From: Alviniconcha marisindica
Lineage: Eukaryota > Mollusca > Gastropoda > Provannidae
Reading direction: 5' to 3'
Length of the DNA: 64,000 nt
Assembly: GCA_018857735.1 (NCBI GenBank)
Contig: JABMCL010003271.1
Coordinates: 332,501-396,500 of the forward strand
A program made the translations under genes and the position numbers. This document shows positions 49,501 to 63,670 of the stretch, one piece after another (position 1 is the first letter of the stretch; every line of letters begins with the position of its first letter). The notes under the pieces are model-generated. The model searched no databases, was not told the origin of the DNA, and saw only the letters and a program-made list of their open reading frames with translations.

Positions 49501-49974
49501 ATAAATCATTATTATGTCAAACTTTCCAGTTTTGCACTTAAATTGGAGTCGTCTGAGCATAGTTAATTGCTCTACTCATTACTATCTCATTATCTCTCTC
49601 AGCTTGTGTGATACATTTCTGGAACATAGGTCTATAGGACTAGGAGAGGAAGAGAGATGCCATCAGACAGGAAGAAATGGGGATTTTTACATCCTTACTA
49701 TGACTGAGTACATGAGACAATAACATGACTAGCCTGGTGACATTTTGGTCCCATTGTAACAGGAAATTAATGTTAAATTTACTAAACACACAAAACAATA
49801 AATGCAAACAATGCAAATGAATTTAAGAATGAACTAAGCACGCAAAACAGTAAATGCAAGCAATGCAAATATAATTAAGAATGTCATTTTTTTTTAACCT
49901 TGAAATCTTTAGGTTAAAAAAAAATCAAAAAAATCTGTTGAAATCTGAAGTGCTGTCAAATTTGTCTGTTTCAG
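46564..49974 (+). other. Putative 5' UTR intron of the zinc-finger gene
   Basis: A fragment of the SINE tail lies at 46667-46727. A duplication of about 52 bp (acaataaatgcaaacaatgc) lies at 49785-49885, close to the acceptor. Poly-T runs are scattered (for example 48850-48877). No exon is visible. Confidence 0.5.
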
Positions 49975-50034
49975 ATCTATATTAACTTCCAAAGCAGGAG
50001 GGTGGAGTGAACTGGGCAGTCAAAGTGCACAGAA

Positions 50035-53000
50035 ATGGACCAGGCAAACAGGGCTTTAAACACTGACTGCCTGGCAACAAACATCATGGTGTTCAATCTT
50101 CAGGCTCAACCACCAGGTGGCATGGCAGGAGATAACGGCACTCCGCATATCTTCGGGTTGATGCCCTGGTCTGGAGCAGGCCAAAGCATCTCACAATCAG
50201 GCCCAGAAGTGTGTCAGCTGCCAGACAGCAGATATAATGCCAAACCAGACTTTCCGATGGAATCAGACATGATGGAGCAGGATGGAAGCCACGCTGGGTG
50301 GATGCAGCCACAAGGGTTTGTTCAGAGTCGGTCAGGCTCAGTTGGTTTTGATATGAGGAGTAATCTTGATGCCTCTTCCCAATCTTCATGTACCCACCTC
50401 CACTTTGACAAGGTATGCTTCCCGAAGAATGCTGCGGGTCACCACCAGGCATCTGCAATGCCTATGCATTGTAATGAGTCACCAGTGTGTCATCAGACCT
50501 ACTCCAGTGGTATCTGCTGTTCATACTCTTCTCATTTGCATGGAAGTCTGAGATCACCTAAGGTTGCCATGTCTTGTGGAGATCCAGTGTCCACTCCTAA
50601 CCAGTCTGTGCTGTATCAAGGTCAGACTCAGAGAGGAACTAGCGGGGACCAGGGAGTGTGGAAAGCCTCCATATCCCAACCAGCTCAGGGACAACCTATG
50701 ACATTTCCAAAGAACAATTTCAAGACTCAGGAGAGTGGGAAAATGTTGCCACATTACTGCAACACTAACAGTGAAGAACAATCTGAGGAGCTGCAGACCC
50801 AGAACATGTCTCAAAAGCACCAAAGCAGATGCAGCAACCAGTACTTCAGTCCTCAGAATGACAAGGGAGACCACAACGTCATGTATTTCATGCCAGTAAA
50901 AGCACAAGGTCATCATTGTGAAGATTGGCCTGTGCAGTCAAGCATGCCAGTCTCCTTCATAAAGCCACATCCTGGGGTTGTACCATGCAGCCCTACATTC
51001 GAAAGTAGCAGTAACACCTCCAAAGATGGTATTCTGGGACTTGGAAATCAACACCTGTCATTACAGTCAGCCCCCAAAGAAGAGTCTCATGATCCAGAAC
51101 AAAATGAGAATTCAGCATCACATGGCTCACATTATTCTGCAGAACCACTGTCACAAACCTCAAAGGACTTTGACAGTGACAATTTTCATTTGCAGATGAC
51201 TTCATCAACTCCGCCCATTTCAGCTGCAGAACACATTGGAACTAACTTGGTGCAAAGAGCAGCAAGTTCCACAGACAACAGCATCACAATTGCTTCTAGG
51301 ACAAATGCAGCTGCAAATATCTCTAAAATACCAGACACTGATCCTATTTCACCTGAAGATAGAAATCAGAATCATGCCAGCAATTTTTCATTAAAATCTG
51401 ATGTAAATCAGCACCCAGAAGGGTCAGTTCAAGATGACCAAAATGACTGTGATGAGGATGTGGTCTATCTTGGCACTGACCCTCCAAGTGACTGGAATGT
51501 GAACAGTGTTAAATCTGAGAAAGACTCCTCTGTTGTGGACGGGGGTGATTCTGTTGGTGCAGCCTGGACCCGTGAGTGTGAAGCAGTGAGGGGAAATTCT
51601 GCTTGTAAAATTCAGTCTGTTCACACAGAGGTCACCCACCAGGAAATTAAAAGAGCTGGATACATAGACTTGGAAACTGAAACCACATCTCAGCCTGGTG
51701 ATGAAGATGTTCCCATTACACAAGGAGATGTAGATATGCCCAGGGATGCTGAAGTGTTCAAGAGTGGTGGTGAGCCTGGTGAGCCACAAAGCACATCAGC
51801 CCTGCAGTCCTTACTCAGTTGCTGCATTGAACAAACTAACACATCACCAAGTGAGGAGAACTGCTCAGGTTTAAAGATTCTGGAGACAGTGTCTCTGGCT
51901 GCTGTACAGCCTCCAGACCAGAAGGTGTTCTGGCAACAGTTGTCTGCAGAAGGGTTTTATTGCTGTGGATGTCAAAAGGGACAGTGCAGCTTTACCTCAC
52001 AGCTTCAGGCTCAGTTTGAGTCACACTTGCTGGAGGCCCACCCAGCAGAAAGTGAATACCCTTGTGTGCACTGCGGGAGCCTGGAGAGAAGCCACGACGT
52101 CCTCCTCTTTCACCTGGACCAACACCTGGACTTTCAGCGCTTCAGCCTCTACTGCACAGAGCCCACATGTGATTTCCACTCCTTCAACCCAGAAAATGTG
52201 GTGAGCCACATGAGTATCTGCCACCCCAACCTCAGCCCCCACACATGCTGGCACTGCAGTTGCGTTTTTGGGTCCCTGCAGCAGTTCATCATCCACATCA
52301 AGTGCAGTGCTCTACAGGTTGCCATCTGCCCGCACTGTGATGCAAAGGACACAGATGGTCAACGCATCTTGCGCCACATGACCACAGAGCACCCAGGACA
52401 TGTGCGCATGATTGCTTTTCATAACCTCATGGTGTGCAGAGAGAGGAAGATGTCTGGCTGGAATTGTCCTGAGGCTTTCCTAAAGAAAGCAGCTGACAGT
52501 TGCAGTGGAACCAATGACCGGGATGGTGGCCATAGAAATGGAGCTGGTAATGGAGTTGAAAGTGTCCAGAGAATTGGAAGTGGTAATGAAATTGAAACTG
52601 ACAGTACTGATAAGAGTGGAATTGATGTGGAAGGAACTGGCAGTAGAACTGGAAATGATACTGAAGAAACAAGCATTGGGACTGAAACTGATGCCAAAGG
52701 AACTGGTGATGGAATGGGAACTTGTATGAAAGGAACTGGTGATGGGACTGGAACTGATGCAAAAGGAACTGTTCATGGAATGGGAACTGATACTAAAGGA
52801 CCTGATGATGGAATTGGTGTGGATATTTTAAGAACTGGTGGTGGAACCAACGCCAACAGGAATGAAGAGCAAAAAGAAGAAAGTGGCATTCGTCAGGTCA
52901 GTACAGCAGAGGGCATAGTGTCTGGCAGCTTCCCTTCCCCAGCATCAGAGACAAACTTCTTGTGCAGCCCTAGCAGTACTAATGATAGTGACCAAGACCA

Positions 53001-55396
53001 TACAGTGGCAGCAGACAATGACAGAGATCTTACAGTGACGGCAGACAATGCAGTGGACAAAGCCATGACCCACACCAACAGTAATGCTGAAGATGTGAGT
53101 GAGTTTAAGGTGTTTCTGCAGTGGAACAAGCAAGGTCGGCAAGCAGCTGAGGGTGACATCAGTTCTTCTGAACTTGATAAAGCTGAGGCCCACAACAAGC
53201 TAGGAATGGAACCCATGGACTATGAGATAACAGCAGATACTTCAGCAGACTGTGACCCAGAAGCATCTGATCAAGATGACGTACCATCACTGTCAGAGGA
53301 AAGCACCATCTCAGCTTCTCCCAAAAGTGTTTCATCTGCATCTCTGCACCATAAAAACCTTGACCAAAATGAACACTACCACTGCACTGTGAGGTCAGCA
53401 GATAATACCATCAGACTTATGTCAAACAAAAAGAAGAGTTCCAAAACCCCATGCTGTGCACTTCCACAAAAGGTGGCTCAGAAAACAAAGAGCAAGAAGA
53501 AGAAAGAAATAGATATGACCCCAGTACATAAACTGTCCAGCGTGAAGACTAAAGCCCGAGTGTACACCTGCTTACTGTGCTCCTTTATTTCCCACTGCTC
53601 CCCAGGGATCTACCAGCACATGTACTCCAAGCACAAGGAGATACTACAATGCCCTGTGTGCAAAGGAATGTCCAAAAACCGAACCGCCTTCTACAACCAC
53701 CTGACAGCCTTCCACCCGGAAGAAGCCAAGACCATCTATGAGCAGGGGAAGATCACCAAATGGATCTCCATCACCCCCATCACCACTCTCGTGGACACCA
53801 CTAACTGTCTACAGCTGGCCAAGCCCTTGAAACCGCTGAACATGGACTATCCTGCCCGGGACACTGCTTTGAAGGACTCCGATGTAAAGGACTATGCTGT
53901 GAAGGACTATGCTGTGAGGGACTACTTCATGCTGTCAGGTCATGGCAAGGACAGGAACTTCCACTGTGTGTTCTGCGAGTTCTCCTTCAAGAAGAACCAC
54001 AGGAGCAACGCACACATCTACAGAAGCATGTACAAGCACATGTTCCTGAAGCACATCCCTCACCTCTTCCAGTGCCCATGCTGCTCCTTCATTGACTGTA
54101 GCGAGTCAGTAGACACTTTATCATGTTGTTTTTCTGTTATTTATAATTGTTTGCTAAGTTTTGACTGAGTCTATGAAGTGATCTCAGGGCTAACAAGCTA
54201 AATTCCTGTCCACTTGAGCATTCTTGTGTTAAAAATGTTAAATTTAATGTTTCAATTTTTTCAGACACCATAATTGGGACGAATGCCAAACATTGCATGC
54301 TGCTACTGCTCATTGACTTTTACCTGTTTGTACTACTTTCATTGACAGTGACCAAGGTCACAGTAGAATCAGTTTTATTACTTTCGTTTTAACTGGAACT
54401 TTCATGTTATTATCCAGCTTAAGTTCAAACTTTGTATCATGTATGAGTGTTGTGTCAAATAGATCATGATTATAGCTTCATTTTTGCATGTATCCAATTT
54501 GATTGATGTTTTCTGATTTGACAAAACTTTAATGTTGGCTTTTTGAGTTTTTATCAGACATTGTGTTTTCTGATTTGACAAAACTTTAATGTTGGCTTTT
54601 TTATTTTATTTTTATTTTTTAAGACACTGTTTAAGGAAGGTCTGTAAAATCTTGCATCATTATAAACTTGCTCGGGGTCTACAGATTCATACCCAGTTTG
54701 ATGACCTTGGCCTTGTTTCAAGGTCACAGGTGTGTCAGATTTTTTTTTATAGAAACTACAAATAATTATTATGTTTTTAGATTCTTGTCCAGTGTAGTTT
54801 TTAGAAACATTGCATGGATCCTAATATATATATATATATATGCATTAAAACGATCATGCACAATATGCATTGTGAGACTGGTATTTGTTAAAATGTAGCC
54901 GCTTTTTTTGGTTTTGCACTTGAGTATGGGTCATCTGAGGGTCATTGGCTATAGATAGAAATATTGCTCTTCTTGTTTTGTTTCAAGCACCTTTCCATAA
55001 ATGCATGTGGTTATGAATTGATTCACATGAAAATCTTTAACTGTTTTAGACTTTAGTCTGTATTATGATCAGTGCTATGTCATCTGTTCAGCCATGCAGA
55101 GAACACAGTCTTTCTGACCATGATGTAAGTCAAGTTAGTAAGTGTAACTGTTATAAAATTACTTTTTAAAATATCGAAATGATCAGTGTCAAACATTTGA
55201 TAATGGCAGTATGTCTTGAGTTGTATTATATATATATATATATTTCAGTAACCTTGATTTTATTTCAAGGTCACAGATACATCACATAGAAAGATATCTT
55301 GGTCAGCAAATTCTTATTAGTTATTTGATCATGTTCAAACTGTATAATTTATGATTGTTAAATTACATATGGACTAGTTCATGCATTATGAATTTA

Positions 55397-55443
<47 letters not shown>

Positions 55444-56927
55444 GCATGATCATAAATTATGATGATGTGAAAATGAATTTCTCCATGGTGTTTTGCAGAA
55501 ACAAGGTGAAGAAACACATCCATGATAAGCACAATGATGCTGACCAAGAACCCAGAATGTTCTTGCTTCCTCGATGCACCTATGGGAGGCGTGGGGCTGA
55601 TTGGCGTGATCAGGTTGTAGGCTCTGGCAGCTCTTTTCGAAGAGAAACTTCCTCCGTGGATGCTGCTTCACTTCAAGTGCAAAACAGTAAAGATGCTCCA
55701 ACAAGCCTTTCAGTTGATGCAGCTCTGGACTCACCATCTCCACACAAGCAGGCATTTTCCACATACAGGGAGCACAGTCCTCAGTACTCACTGCCTGTTC
55801 CATCACAGAGTGTTTTTCCCGAACGAGAAAGAGTGCCACCGTATGCCCGGCATGCTGATGCCAGCCTCACTTCACAGGACATGGTGGCACCCCAAAGTCC
55901 AGCTCAGCTGTCCAAGAAGAAGGTGAAGCTGACAAAAATGACTGCAAAGCATGCTGATGAGGAGAACAGGACCGTTGCACTTTCCAGGCCTCGAGACTTT
56001 TACTCTGTTGAGTTGTTAGGGGATGCTCATGTGTTTAGCTGCCTGCACTGCAACTACAGACGCACTGCTGTCAAAGGGAACTTCAGTGCTCAGGCTGCCA
56101 TCATTTTTCATGTGCGGCGTCAGCATATGGACAAGCGGACTTTCTGGAGATGCAGCCTGTGTGAGTTCCGAGGTTTGAAGCAGTGAGTATTCAGTACTTT
56201 CTGTCTCTGTCTCTCCCACTGACTTTCATTGACAAGATACATGTACTGATGATGCTCTGGTAGGCTCTCTGTCTCTCTCTCTCTCTCTCATTGACTTTCA
56301 TCAACAAGGTACATACTTGTACTGATGTGGTAATTGGGATGAACTGGTACTGTAACATTTTCCCCCGAAGTGAGGCTGTGGATGTCTGAAATCCCCCTCA
56401 CGTCTGGAATCTTAGGGCTATAATTTGATTTTTTTCCCAGTTTCCTCTTGTTCTTCTGGTTCTGCCTAAACCTGTAGCTATTCCTGTTTTTTCCTATTTT
56501 TGGTAATGGTCCATTTTCCTGATTTTTTGGGGATAATTTTATTATTATTTTCAGTGAGCCAAAGTCATAAATTATACTAAACGAGAGAGCTAGGCTTTCT
56601 TGTCTGGCTCTTGTTGAGCAGTTTGGAGATTATGATTGGTAAATGGCATGTACTGCTTGCTGCCATATATACTGATATGGCATTGGTATTTGCCATTATG
56701 TGTACATACATACACACAATAATTCCAAATCAGTATTATATATATATATATATATATTGAATAGTCAGCTATGCCATTATGTAATATATAAAATTTGAAA
56801 CACTTTATGATCATGCCTGCTTGACTTTTGCAGTTCAAGAGTGGGCCGTCACAACAAGAGAGCTCACCAGGGAAAGGCCACGTTGATCAGGGAGTGTGGA
56901 ATAGTTAAAGACTTGAGGCGAAAGTGA
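50035..56927 (+). CDS. C2H2-type multi-zinc-finger protein, 1615 residues, three coding exons
   Basis: A probable nuclear nucleic-acid-binding protein. Coding exons: 50035-54104 (donor GCGA|GTCAGT), 55499-56182 (AAGCA|GTGAGT) and 56834-56927 (TGA 925-927). Phases agree and the total divides by three. An in-frame TGA at 50008 supports the start. Residues 1-635 are low-complexity and Ser/Gln/His-rich, with an acidic patch around DCDEDVVYLGTDPPSDW. About 11 C2H2-type fingers follow: five near 640-800 (one degenerate, WHCSCVFGSLQQ), two near 1175-1235 (YTCLLCSFISHC, LQCPVCKGMSKNR), two near 1308-1370 and two near 1533-1600. Introns split two fingers: FQCPCCSFIDCSE joins NKVKKHIHDKH, and WRCSLCEFRGLK joins HSRVGRHNKRAH. 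A Gly/Thr/Asp repeat lies near 825-940. Fingers are irregular and widely spaced, unlike KRAB-type arrays. No ortholog is recognised. Confidence 0.9.
52540..52860 (+). repeat. Coding Gly-Thr-Asp repeat in the zinc-finger protein
   Basis: Within exon 1 an irregular unit of 33 or so bases (aaaggaactggtgatgggac) encodes variations of KGTGDGTGTDA. About eight units are discernible. The frame stays open because indels are multiples of three. Confidence 0.8.
54105..55498 (+). other. Intron of the zinc-finger gene
   Basis: Holds a duplication of about 63 bp (ctgatttgacaaaactttaa) at 54510-54600 and TA runs at 54822-54842, 55227-55242 and 55403-55438. No exon is visible. Confidence 0.7.
56183..56833 (+). 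other. Last intron of the zinc-finger gene
   Basis: Starts with a duplication of about 85 bp (gactttcattgacaagatac) at 56200-56325, just after the donor, and includes a TA run at 56737-56758. Confidence 0.7.
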
Positions 56928-57227
56928 TGATCAGGAGCATGGATGGAGCCTTGAAAACTGGAGTGACAGTCACTGGCACGCAAATGGAAGGCTTATTTAA
57001 AGAGTGAATAGTCCTTCAAATAGTGTGCAAGACTGAGTGGAACAGTTGAGCTGAAACTTTCGAACAATGAACATTTCAGATTTGCTCTGATAAATGTCAT
57101 GATTTCTGGCAAACAAGAGACACAAAGAACCTGAAACGTGGCTGAGATTGAGATTTTGCTGAGCACTATCGTTCTAACTGTTACACTTATGCAGTAAATT
57201 CTGCTGCATTTCATGTTTGTTAGGCTG

Positions 57228-57233
57228 AATAAA
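57228..57233 (+). terminator. Candidate polyadenylation signal of the zinc-finger gene
   Basis: AATAAA 300 bp after the stop codon would give a short 3' UTR. A further AATAAA lies near 58011. Confidence 0.5.
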
Positions 57234-57249
57234 TTCTGAGTTGGTGCAT

Positions 57250-57873
57250 TGAGGGCAAGCTACCAAGCTTCTAGGTCACACCTCCCATGCATCTGGGTTA
57301 GTCTTTGTCTAAAAAAATAAGAAAAAAGTAATGCCATGTGTACCTGTCTTGTGAAACAGTATGCCTGCAGAAAAATGTTCAAGAGGGGTTGAAACAGAAC
57401 ACTGAGCTGAATCAGTAATCAGGACATATATGCCTAAAGCATGGTCTGAATAGTGGGTGCTGAAAAAACATCATAACAATAGAAACTGTTTCATCCAGTG
57501 TCGTGTATTTTGGCCCAGCCCATCAGTGAGCTGTGTACACATATGTGTGCCAACTCCACAACAGCATTGACAGATTCCCAAGCATCCAGCAGGAAAGATG
57601 TTCACCATTGACTCTGGGTGTAGTCCCACCCACACTTAGATTCTTTTCCTTGTAATTTCTTTGTTAGGTAATTGTCTTGATACTTCTTGAAATCATCAAG
57701 TTAATGTTTAGAATCATCAGAGATCCCAGAAAAAATGCAAGTACAAAAAACAAAAACATAAGCATATTTCAAAAATCTGAATATTCTGATCTGTTGAGTG
57801 TGAGTGTGGTCCATTTTAGTGAGGCTAAGCACCATGAATCTCCAATCTTCAAATGCTTTTTGTTGCCAGCAGA

Positions 57874-57916
<43 letters not shown>

Positions 57917-60540
57917 GGCTCTCTAGGATGAGACTGAGATTGGGAGAGAAGCTCAGAATATTCAAATGCAATTATTTCTTAACTTCATTTTGCCTCTGAT
58001 GTTAACCATGAATAAATGCTTCTTTTGCCGTGATATAGCCATAATGGTTGACTGGGCATAAAACACCAAGTTACTTACGCAGTGGTCTTGCTTTCGTTTT
58101 TTTTTTTAACAAGTTACTTACGCAGTGGTCTTGCTTTTGTTTTTGTTTTTTAAATGCCAAAAGGTCTGTCAAGGACAGATTTTCTATTTTAATGAATGTT
58201 TTGATGGGAGAATTTTTTTGCTGAGACTGTTTTTGAAAGGGAAATTGTACTGACTTGGATCTTCCTATCTTGAATTATTTGCCTTTGTTAAATTGTCATT
58301 TGTATTTTCACCCCCATTTGAGCAGTAACAAAATAAGTAACACCTACATGCCACTCTCCTGACACAAACAGAAAATGGATGAACAAATAAATAAATGAGC
58401 AGGACTATTAAAAAAAAAAATCCCCTTTCCAGAGAATGTTGAACATTAACTGGGCGTCAACCATTGGGGCAAGTACCCTGTACATAGTCCTTGTGTCCAT
58501 GAGAACCAATCGTTTTGTAATGTGACCATCAGGCTTATATATAATAAAAATATGGGTCCCACAATGCAGAGACTTTACATCATTCTGAATCTGAAGTAGG
58601 CCACCCAATGTGAAGACTTTACATCGTTCTGAAGGAGGCCGTACATTGTCGGTCTCTGTTATGCAACAAATCAAATAATAAATCATTTCAGTGTGAGTTG
58701 CCCCAGCTTTCACTCTTGTTGTTAATGTTCTAGTGATCATTACAGAATATTGACATGTGGCTACCTTTGATGGTAGTGTGCCATTATGAGTTTTGAATTG
58801 ACACCACTGAAGTGATGTGAACTGTACTTGTAATTGTACATTGAAATACTTTTACTCCTAAATTTCTGTTATGATCATTACAGTGATGACTGCCTTCGAC
58901 TCATTTGAGTCAGTTTAATGCTCATGTTAGCATTTTTGATGTTGGCAAAGCTTCAAAGAATTTGGAAACTCTAGTCTGTTGAAGTGATGATTGAGTGTGA
59001 TGATTTGGAACTTTTTCTGGGCAGCCCTCATGACACTGCCATATTCAGTTGAGGTACTGCAAAATGGTGTCCATTCTATTAAAAAAAGGTTTAGGCAAAG
59101 TACTTCTGCAGTTCTGCCACACTAACAAAGTTTTCTTTCTCAGGTTTGCATGCTGTTTGTGGCAACTGAATTTCATTTCTCTGCAGTTCGTTCTTGTGGA
59201 AAGATTATTTGTTATTCAGTTCAGTATTGGTTCTTGTAGTAAAACGTTTTAAGATTCTCAGTTGTTATAAAATGGCTATTATATATGTATTACTATTAGT
59301 CATCAGTGGCCAAGGCTCAGTGTTAGCATTGTGCAGTGTGGTATAGACAATTTTAGAACTATTTATGCTGCACATTGTGTGTGCGTGTGTACTCGCACGT
59401 GTTTGCACTTGGCATATTGTATTTGTATGAGTGTTTTGGTTGTAGTAACTGTTTTTGGTTAAAATGTGGTACCTCATATGATATCGCAATACAGTTTTTG
59501 GTTGTCATTGTGTGCTACAGAGTTTGACTGATTATGAACGCGTGTGCACTCACTATGGGCTTTATTTTCAACAAGACGCACCAAGATATAGCAATCCAAT
59601 TCACACAGCATGGCACGGCTGCACACTATGGTATGACCCAGCACAACATATCACTGCACAGCATGCACATAACTGGCAATGTCCACAAATCACTTCTTTA
59701 AAAAAAAAGAGAAACAACACCTGAAGCTGGGACTCGAACAAGGTTGTCCACTTACCATCCTAATGCTTTACCACTAGGCCAAACTGGCTCATCTACTACT
59801 GCAACTACTAGGTTGAGGTTTATAAATCAGAGCAGCCCTTGTCAGGTGCGATATTCCACACAGGGCATTTATCCATTAATAAGTAAAGCCTACACTGTGT
59901 TGGGTTCAATGGTAGTGCTGAATCCACATTGCAGTCTTTCTGCAACAAAACTAAGGTGCCTGTGACAAAATGGCTGAAGTGAAATCCATGATCAAAGCAA
60001 TATGGATATGGAACATTCCTGTTTCTTTTCCCTCTGGTGCATCCCTTTATTTTCTTCCTCTGGTGTTTTTGTTTGCTTTGTTTCTGTTTTTTTGTTTGTT
60101 TTTTTCTTCTTTCTTTGGTCTCTTTTGCCTCATCCCCAAAACAGCCCAACACCTGAATTTATAAATGAGCTGAAGAAACATTTGACAGTGTCACAGGTCA
60201 AGTGAGAACCATCACTGAATATATACACATGTACAGAAATTACAACAACACAAATTTTCAACAACAGCAAAAGCTGACCCATTTATTCCAACAGAAAACA
60301 AAATCAATCAAATCAGTGCAATGACAATTCATAACATAACCGTACCAGCACTGGAGTCCAAACACAACTCCCAGCATTGCAATTCCAAGTTCTCAACAAT
60401 CACACCAAGTCCTTTAAATGAAAGTGGAATAACAAATACATTTACAAAAAATACTTCCGAGTTGGTCAGTTTTGATTCAAGTCTCCACAGGCTGTTTTGA
60501 CGGTGAGCAGATTTGTTGGAAAACACCATGGTTCAAAGAG
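57250..60540. other. No supported gene
   Basis: Contains (TA)n at 57878-57914, a reversed copy of the small dispersed motif at 58034-58080 running into a 45-bp duplication (caagttacttacgcagtggt), a duplication of about 54 bp at 58557-58640 (gactttacatcattctgaa) and a tRNA-like SINE head at 59721-59790. Confidence 0.5.
59721..59790 (-). mobile_element. tRNA-like SINE head, isolated
   Basis: On the minus strand gagccagtttggcctagtgg taaagc fits box A, and gttcgagtccc fits box B almost exactly. The head matches the SINEs at 42-43 kb. No clear central part or tail follows, so it is a fragment, not a functional tRNA gene. Confidence 0.6.
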
Positions 60541-60550
60541 AGAGAGAGAA

Positions 60551-60722
60551 AAGCATAAGGTGGCAGACAAGTTGCATACATCAACTTCTCAAGACCAGCT
60601 GAAGAGAACAAAAATTGTAGTTACTACCAGATGAAAGCATAAGGTGGCAGACAAGTTGCATACATCCTCAACTTCTCAAGACCAGCTGAAGAGAAAGAAA
60701 TTCTGTAGTTACTACCAGACGA
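60551..60722. repeat. Tandem duplication of about 81 bp
   Basis: The unit gcataaggtggcagacaagt through tgtagttactaccaga occurs twice with few differences. Confidence 0.85.
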
Positions 60723-63670
60723 AGGATTTTTTCTCTGGTTAAAAAGAAAAATTGCAAAGGTAGTTGTACTTCAGGACAGAGTGAGCAGTTTAAAAACAAA
60801 ACTAGACACACAATTATGATACACAGGATTTGTGAGCATGGATGTGTATGTGTGTGTGTGTGAGAGAGAGAGACTTGCTTGACAATTAAGAAAAAATGAC
60901 AGTTATGTTTCAATTTACTTCTGTCATAATCGGATTTCACAGATTCAGGGGGAATCTTTCCTTTAGCAGAATTAAATTTCTTTACATTACCTAATGAACC
61001 CGACTGTTGCCATAAAACTATGCCTGTAAATAAAAATCAGAACTTTTCATGCAAGCTATATACTAAGAATGCCCTTACATGACCACAACTGTGGTTTTGT
61101 CTCTTCCAAATAAAAGCTTTTCTAGCTAACCAGATGTGAACCATACATAACCTTTCAAGAATGCTGAGAGTCACCTCTGCTGTAGGTTCTCTAAAAAAAC
61201 AAAAGAAGAAAAAAAGCAACAACAAAAAGAGCAAGGAAGAATATTCAAACAGCAGCATATGTGATGAAGCTGCAATTCTGCACTTGTAAGCACAGGCACA
61301 CAACAGTTATCATTGTCATATGACAGTGCACTGTGCAAGATACCATTTTGCCGAAACTGTAGACTACATCTGGTAGGTTGGTTTGTACTCAAAGCGTGGC
61401 TATCAAAACTTGCTCCCTAGTACCCACAGTATGGTACGCTAAAACTACCAATAAATGAAGGAAAAACAACCACAGCTTATGAGGAAGATGGCCCACAAAA
61501 AGAACTATCAGCTACACAGGACCTAATTAGTTCAGTTATGGGGTTTGTGCTTTGAAGTTGGAACCAGAGCAAGCTGCACCATAAAAAGCCTTCTCACGAC
61601 AATGACCACAGGAAAAAAGAAAAACGGATACAGATTTAAGTTATTTAAACCCATTAGCCTTATACCAAGCACAGCACTGCACAATCAAGTGACAGTACGC
61701 AACATCTGCAACATTTTTAATATGTAAGATGGAAATAGTTGGATCTTGCATTGGCTTGCGCTGGTATGAAAACTCACTTTTGGCAGGCACAACATGAAAG
61801 ACTGCTCAGTGACAAAAACTAAGTACATTTAAGTAGCAATAACCATGGCTTACTGCTCACACAAAAAATGTACAGCAATAATAATACTGCTTACAAACGT
61901 AAGAACGTGCTCAGGTTCAAATTTGATCCGAGTATGCAACATGTCAAGTTCAAAGCCCAGAAAGGTCCTAAACCCCACAGCAACAGGTGTAATCTTGTGG
62001 ACAATTCTAAGGACGTGCATTCTATTGCACACCAGTGTGCCAGTACTTGCAGTCATTTAACTGGATGGCCCGAAGGAGAGGGGGTGGGGGGACGGAGATA
62101 ATTTCCCTCAAAAAACAAAAAGAAGCCAGGAACCTCAAGACTGAAAGAGCTGAGGAGCAAAGCCATGAAACTCGAGACCTGATTTCCCCATGAAAAAGAG
62201 GCCATGATGAAAGAAAACTACAAAACTCAAGTCCGAGTTCGATTTCCCTAGGAAAAGGAAGCCATGGAGCAAAGCCAGGAAATTCAGCCCAATTTCCAGG
62301 GCCTATATCTAAGACGAGTAAAATAGCCCCCCTTAATAGCATTTATTTTCTAAACAATGACAGTAAAAAAATGGGTATGCATGAAGTGCAAATAGAACTA
62401 TTGGGCTGGCCTAAATGCATTTAAAGTTGTAGCCTCATCTCTCTACCAGGAACAAGAGCTAGACTTACGCAAGTTCTGGACCCTTTAGCTAATTGGGATT
62501 AAATTCTATCTGTCTTTAACTTTATTTACTCTTCATGCAAATGGGCCCAGATGGAAAAGAGCTGTGGAGCAATGCCAGAAAATGCAGACTGATTTTCAGA
62601 GTGAAAATTAGCTATGGTATAAAGCAAGAGAATTCAGACTGAGTTCCAAAGGAAAAATGACCTTTGCCAAGAATTTGGGCCAATTTCGAAAGGAAAAGGA
62701 AGCAGTTACAGAGCTAGGCTGGTAAATTCAGACCAGACTGTCCAGAAACAGTAACTTGCAGAAAGAACTATGCTTGGAAATTCGTACTTTCTTTTTTACC
62801 TAGGAAAAGGCAGCAAGCTAGAAATTCTACCAATTTCCCTGGAAAAGCAAGGAGGTAGCAAGTAGCTTGTTTTTTCCACCCAAGTTACCTGCTCCTTGTT
62901 TTCCAAAAGAAATCGGTCTGGAATAGCTATGGAGTAAAGCTAACAAACTTTACCCAAAAGATATGTGTTATTGTTAGACTAGAATAGGTACTCTGTATGC
63001 CGCCTCATCACGCACTGCGTGCAGTTTTTTTTCAATCTGTAGGGGCAGCAGGGAAATACATCTCTTCTATTTCAACTACCTGATGATCTTTGCCAGGCAG
63101 GGGTAGAAGCCTATGTTGTTCATTCTCAGCTGCCCTTATGCAAAGGACTAGATACTCTTGTCAGCCACTGCATGCACCATGATGTGTGAATTGACTCTTG
63201 TGAAACTGTCAGTGTGATTTAACTTCACTGTCTATAGTTGTGAATCCACAAATAACTTCCCTTTTACACAAATGCAAATAGTATTTAAGCCTTAATAGTT
63301 TTGGCAACTTCAAGCATGGATGGTAACACACTTGGGTCGGTGCAAGATGATGCTCTTTTTTCCCCAAGCAACTCAATGGCAGCAGACTGAAAATGTCAAC
63401 AAATCTCAACAAACAGTTAGCACGCAGCACTGTTACACATTTTTAATGTCAAATTTGAATTTAAGCCTTTTGCATGTGCAGTGTCAAGCAAGCACTTTTT
63501 TTTTCTTCCAGTGTCACATGCTCTTTCCCAAGGCAGCTGATGGGGAGCAACTGAAAGCAGACTGTCGAAGCTGACAGCAGAGGACTGGAACTGCACAGAT
63601 GGACACTGCGGGAGACCGACATCATTGGTGGTTTTAACTCAGCAAAGAGACGAGTTCTGAAGGCACTGGA
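60723..63670 (-). other. Probable long 3' UTR or intergenic DNA, with degenerate repeats
   Basis: Between about 62110 and 62950 a loose unit of 55-75 bp (gatttcccyrggaaaargaa, gcaaagccaggaaattcag) recurs about ten times. Reverse-complement AATAAA occurs at 62521-62526, among other places, and could end the transcript of the gene whose last exon is at 63671. No exon is visible. Confidence 0.4.
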
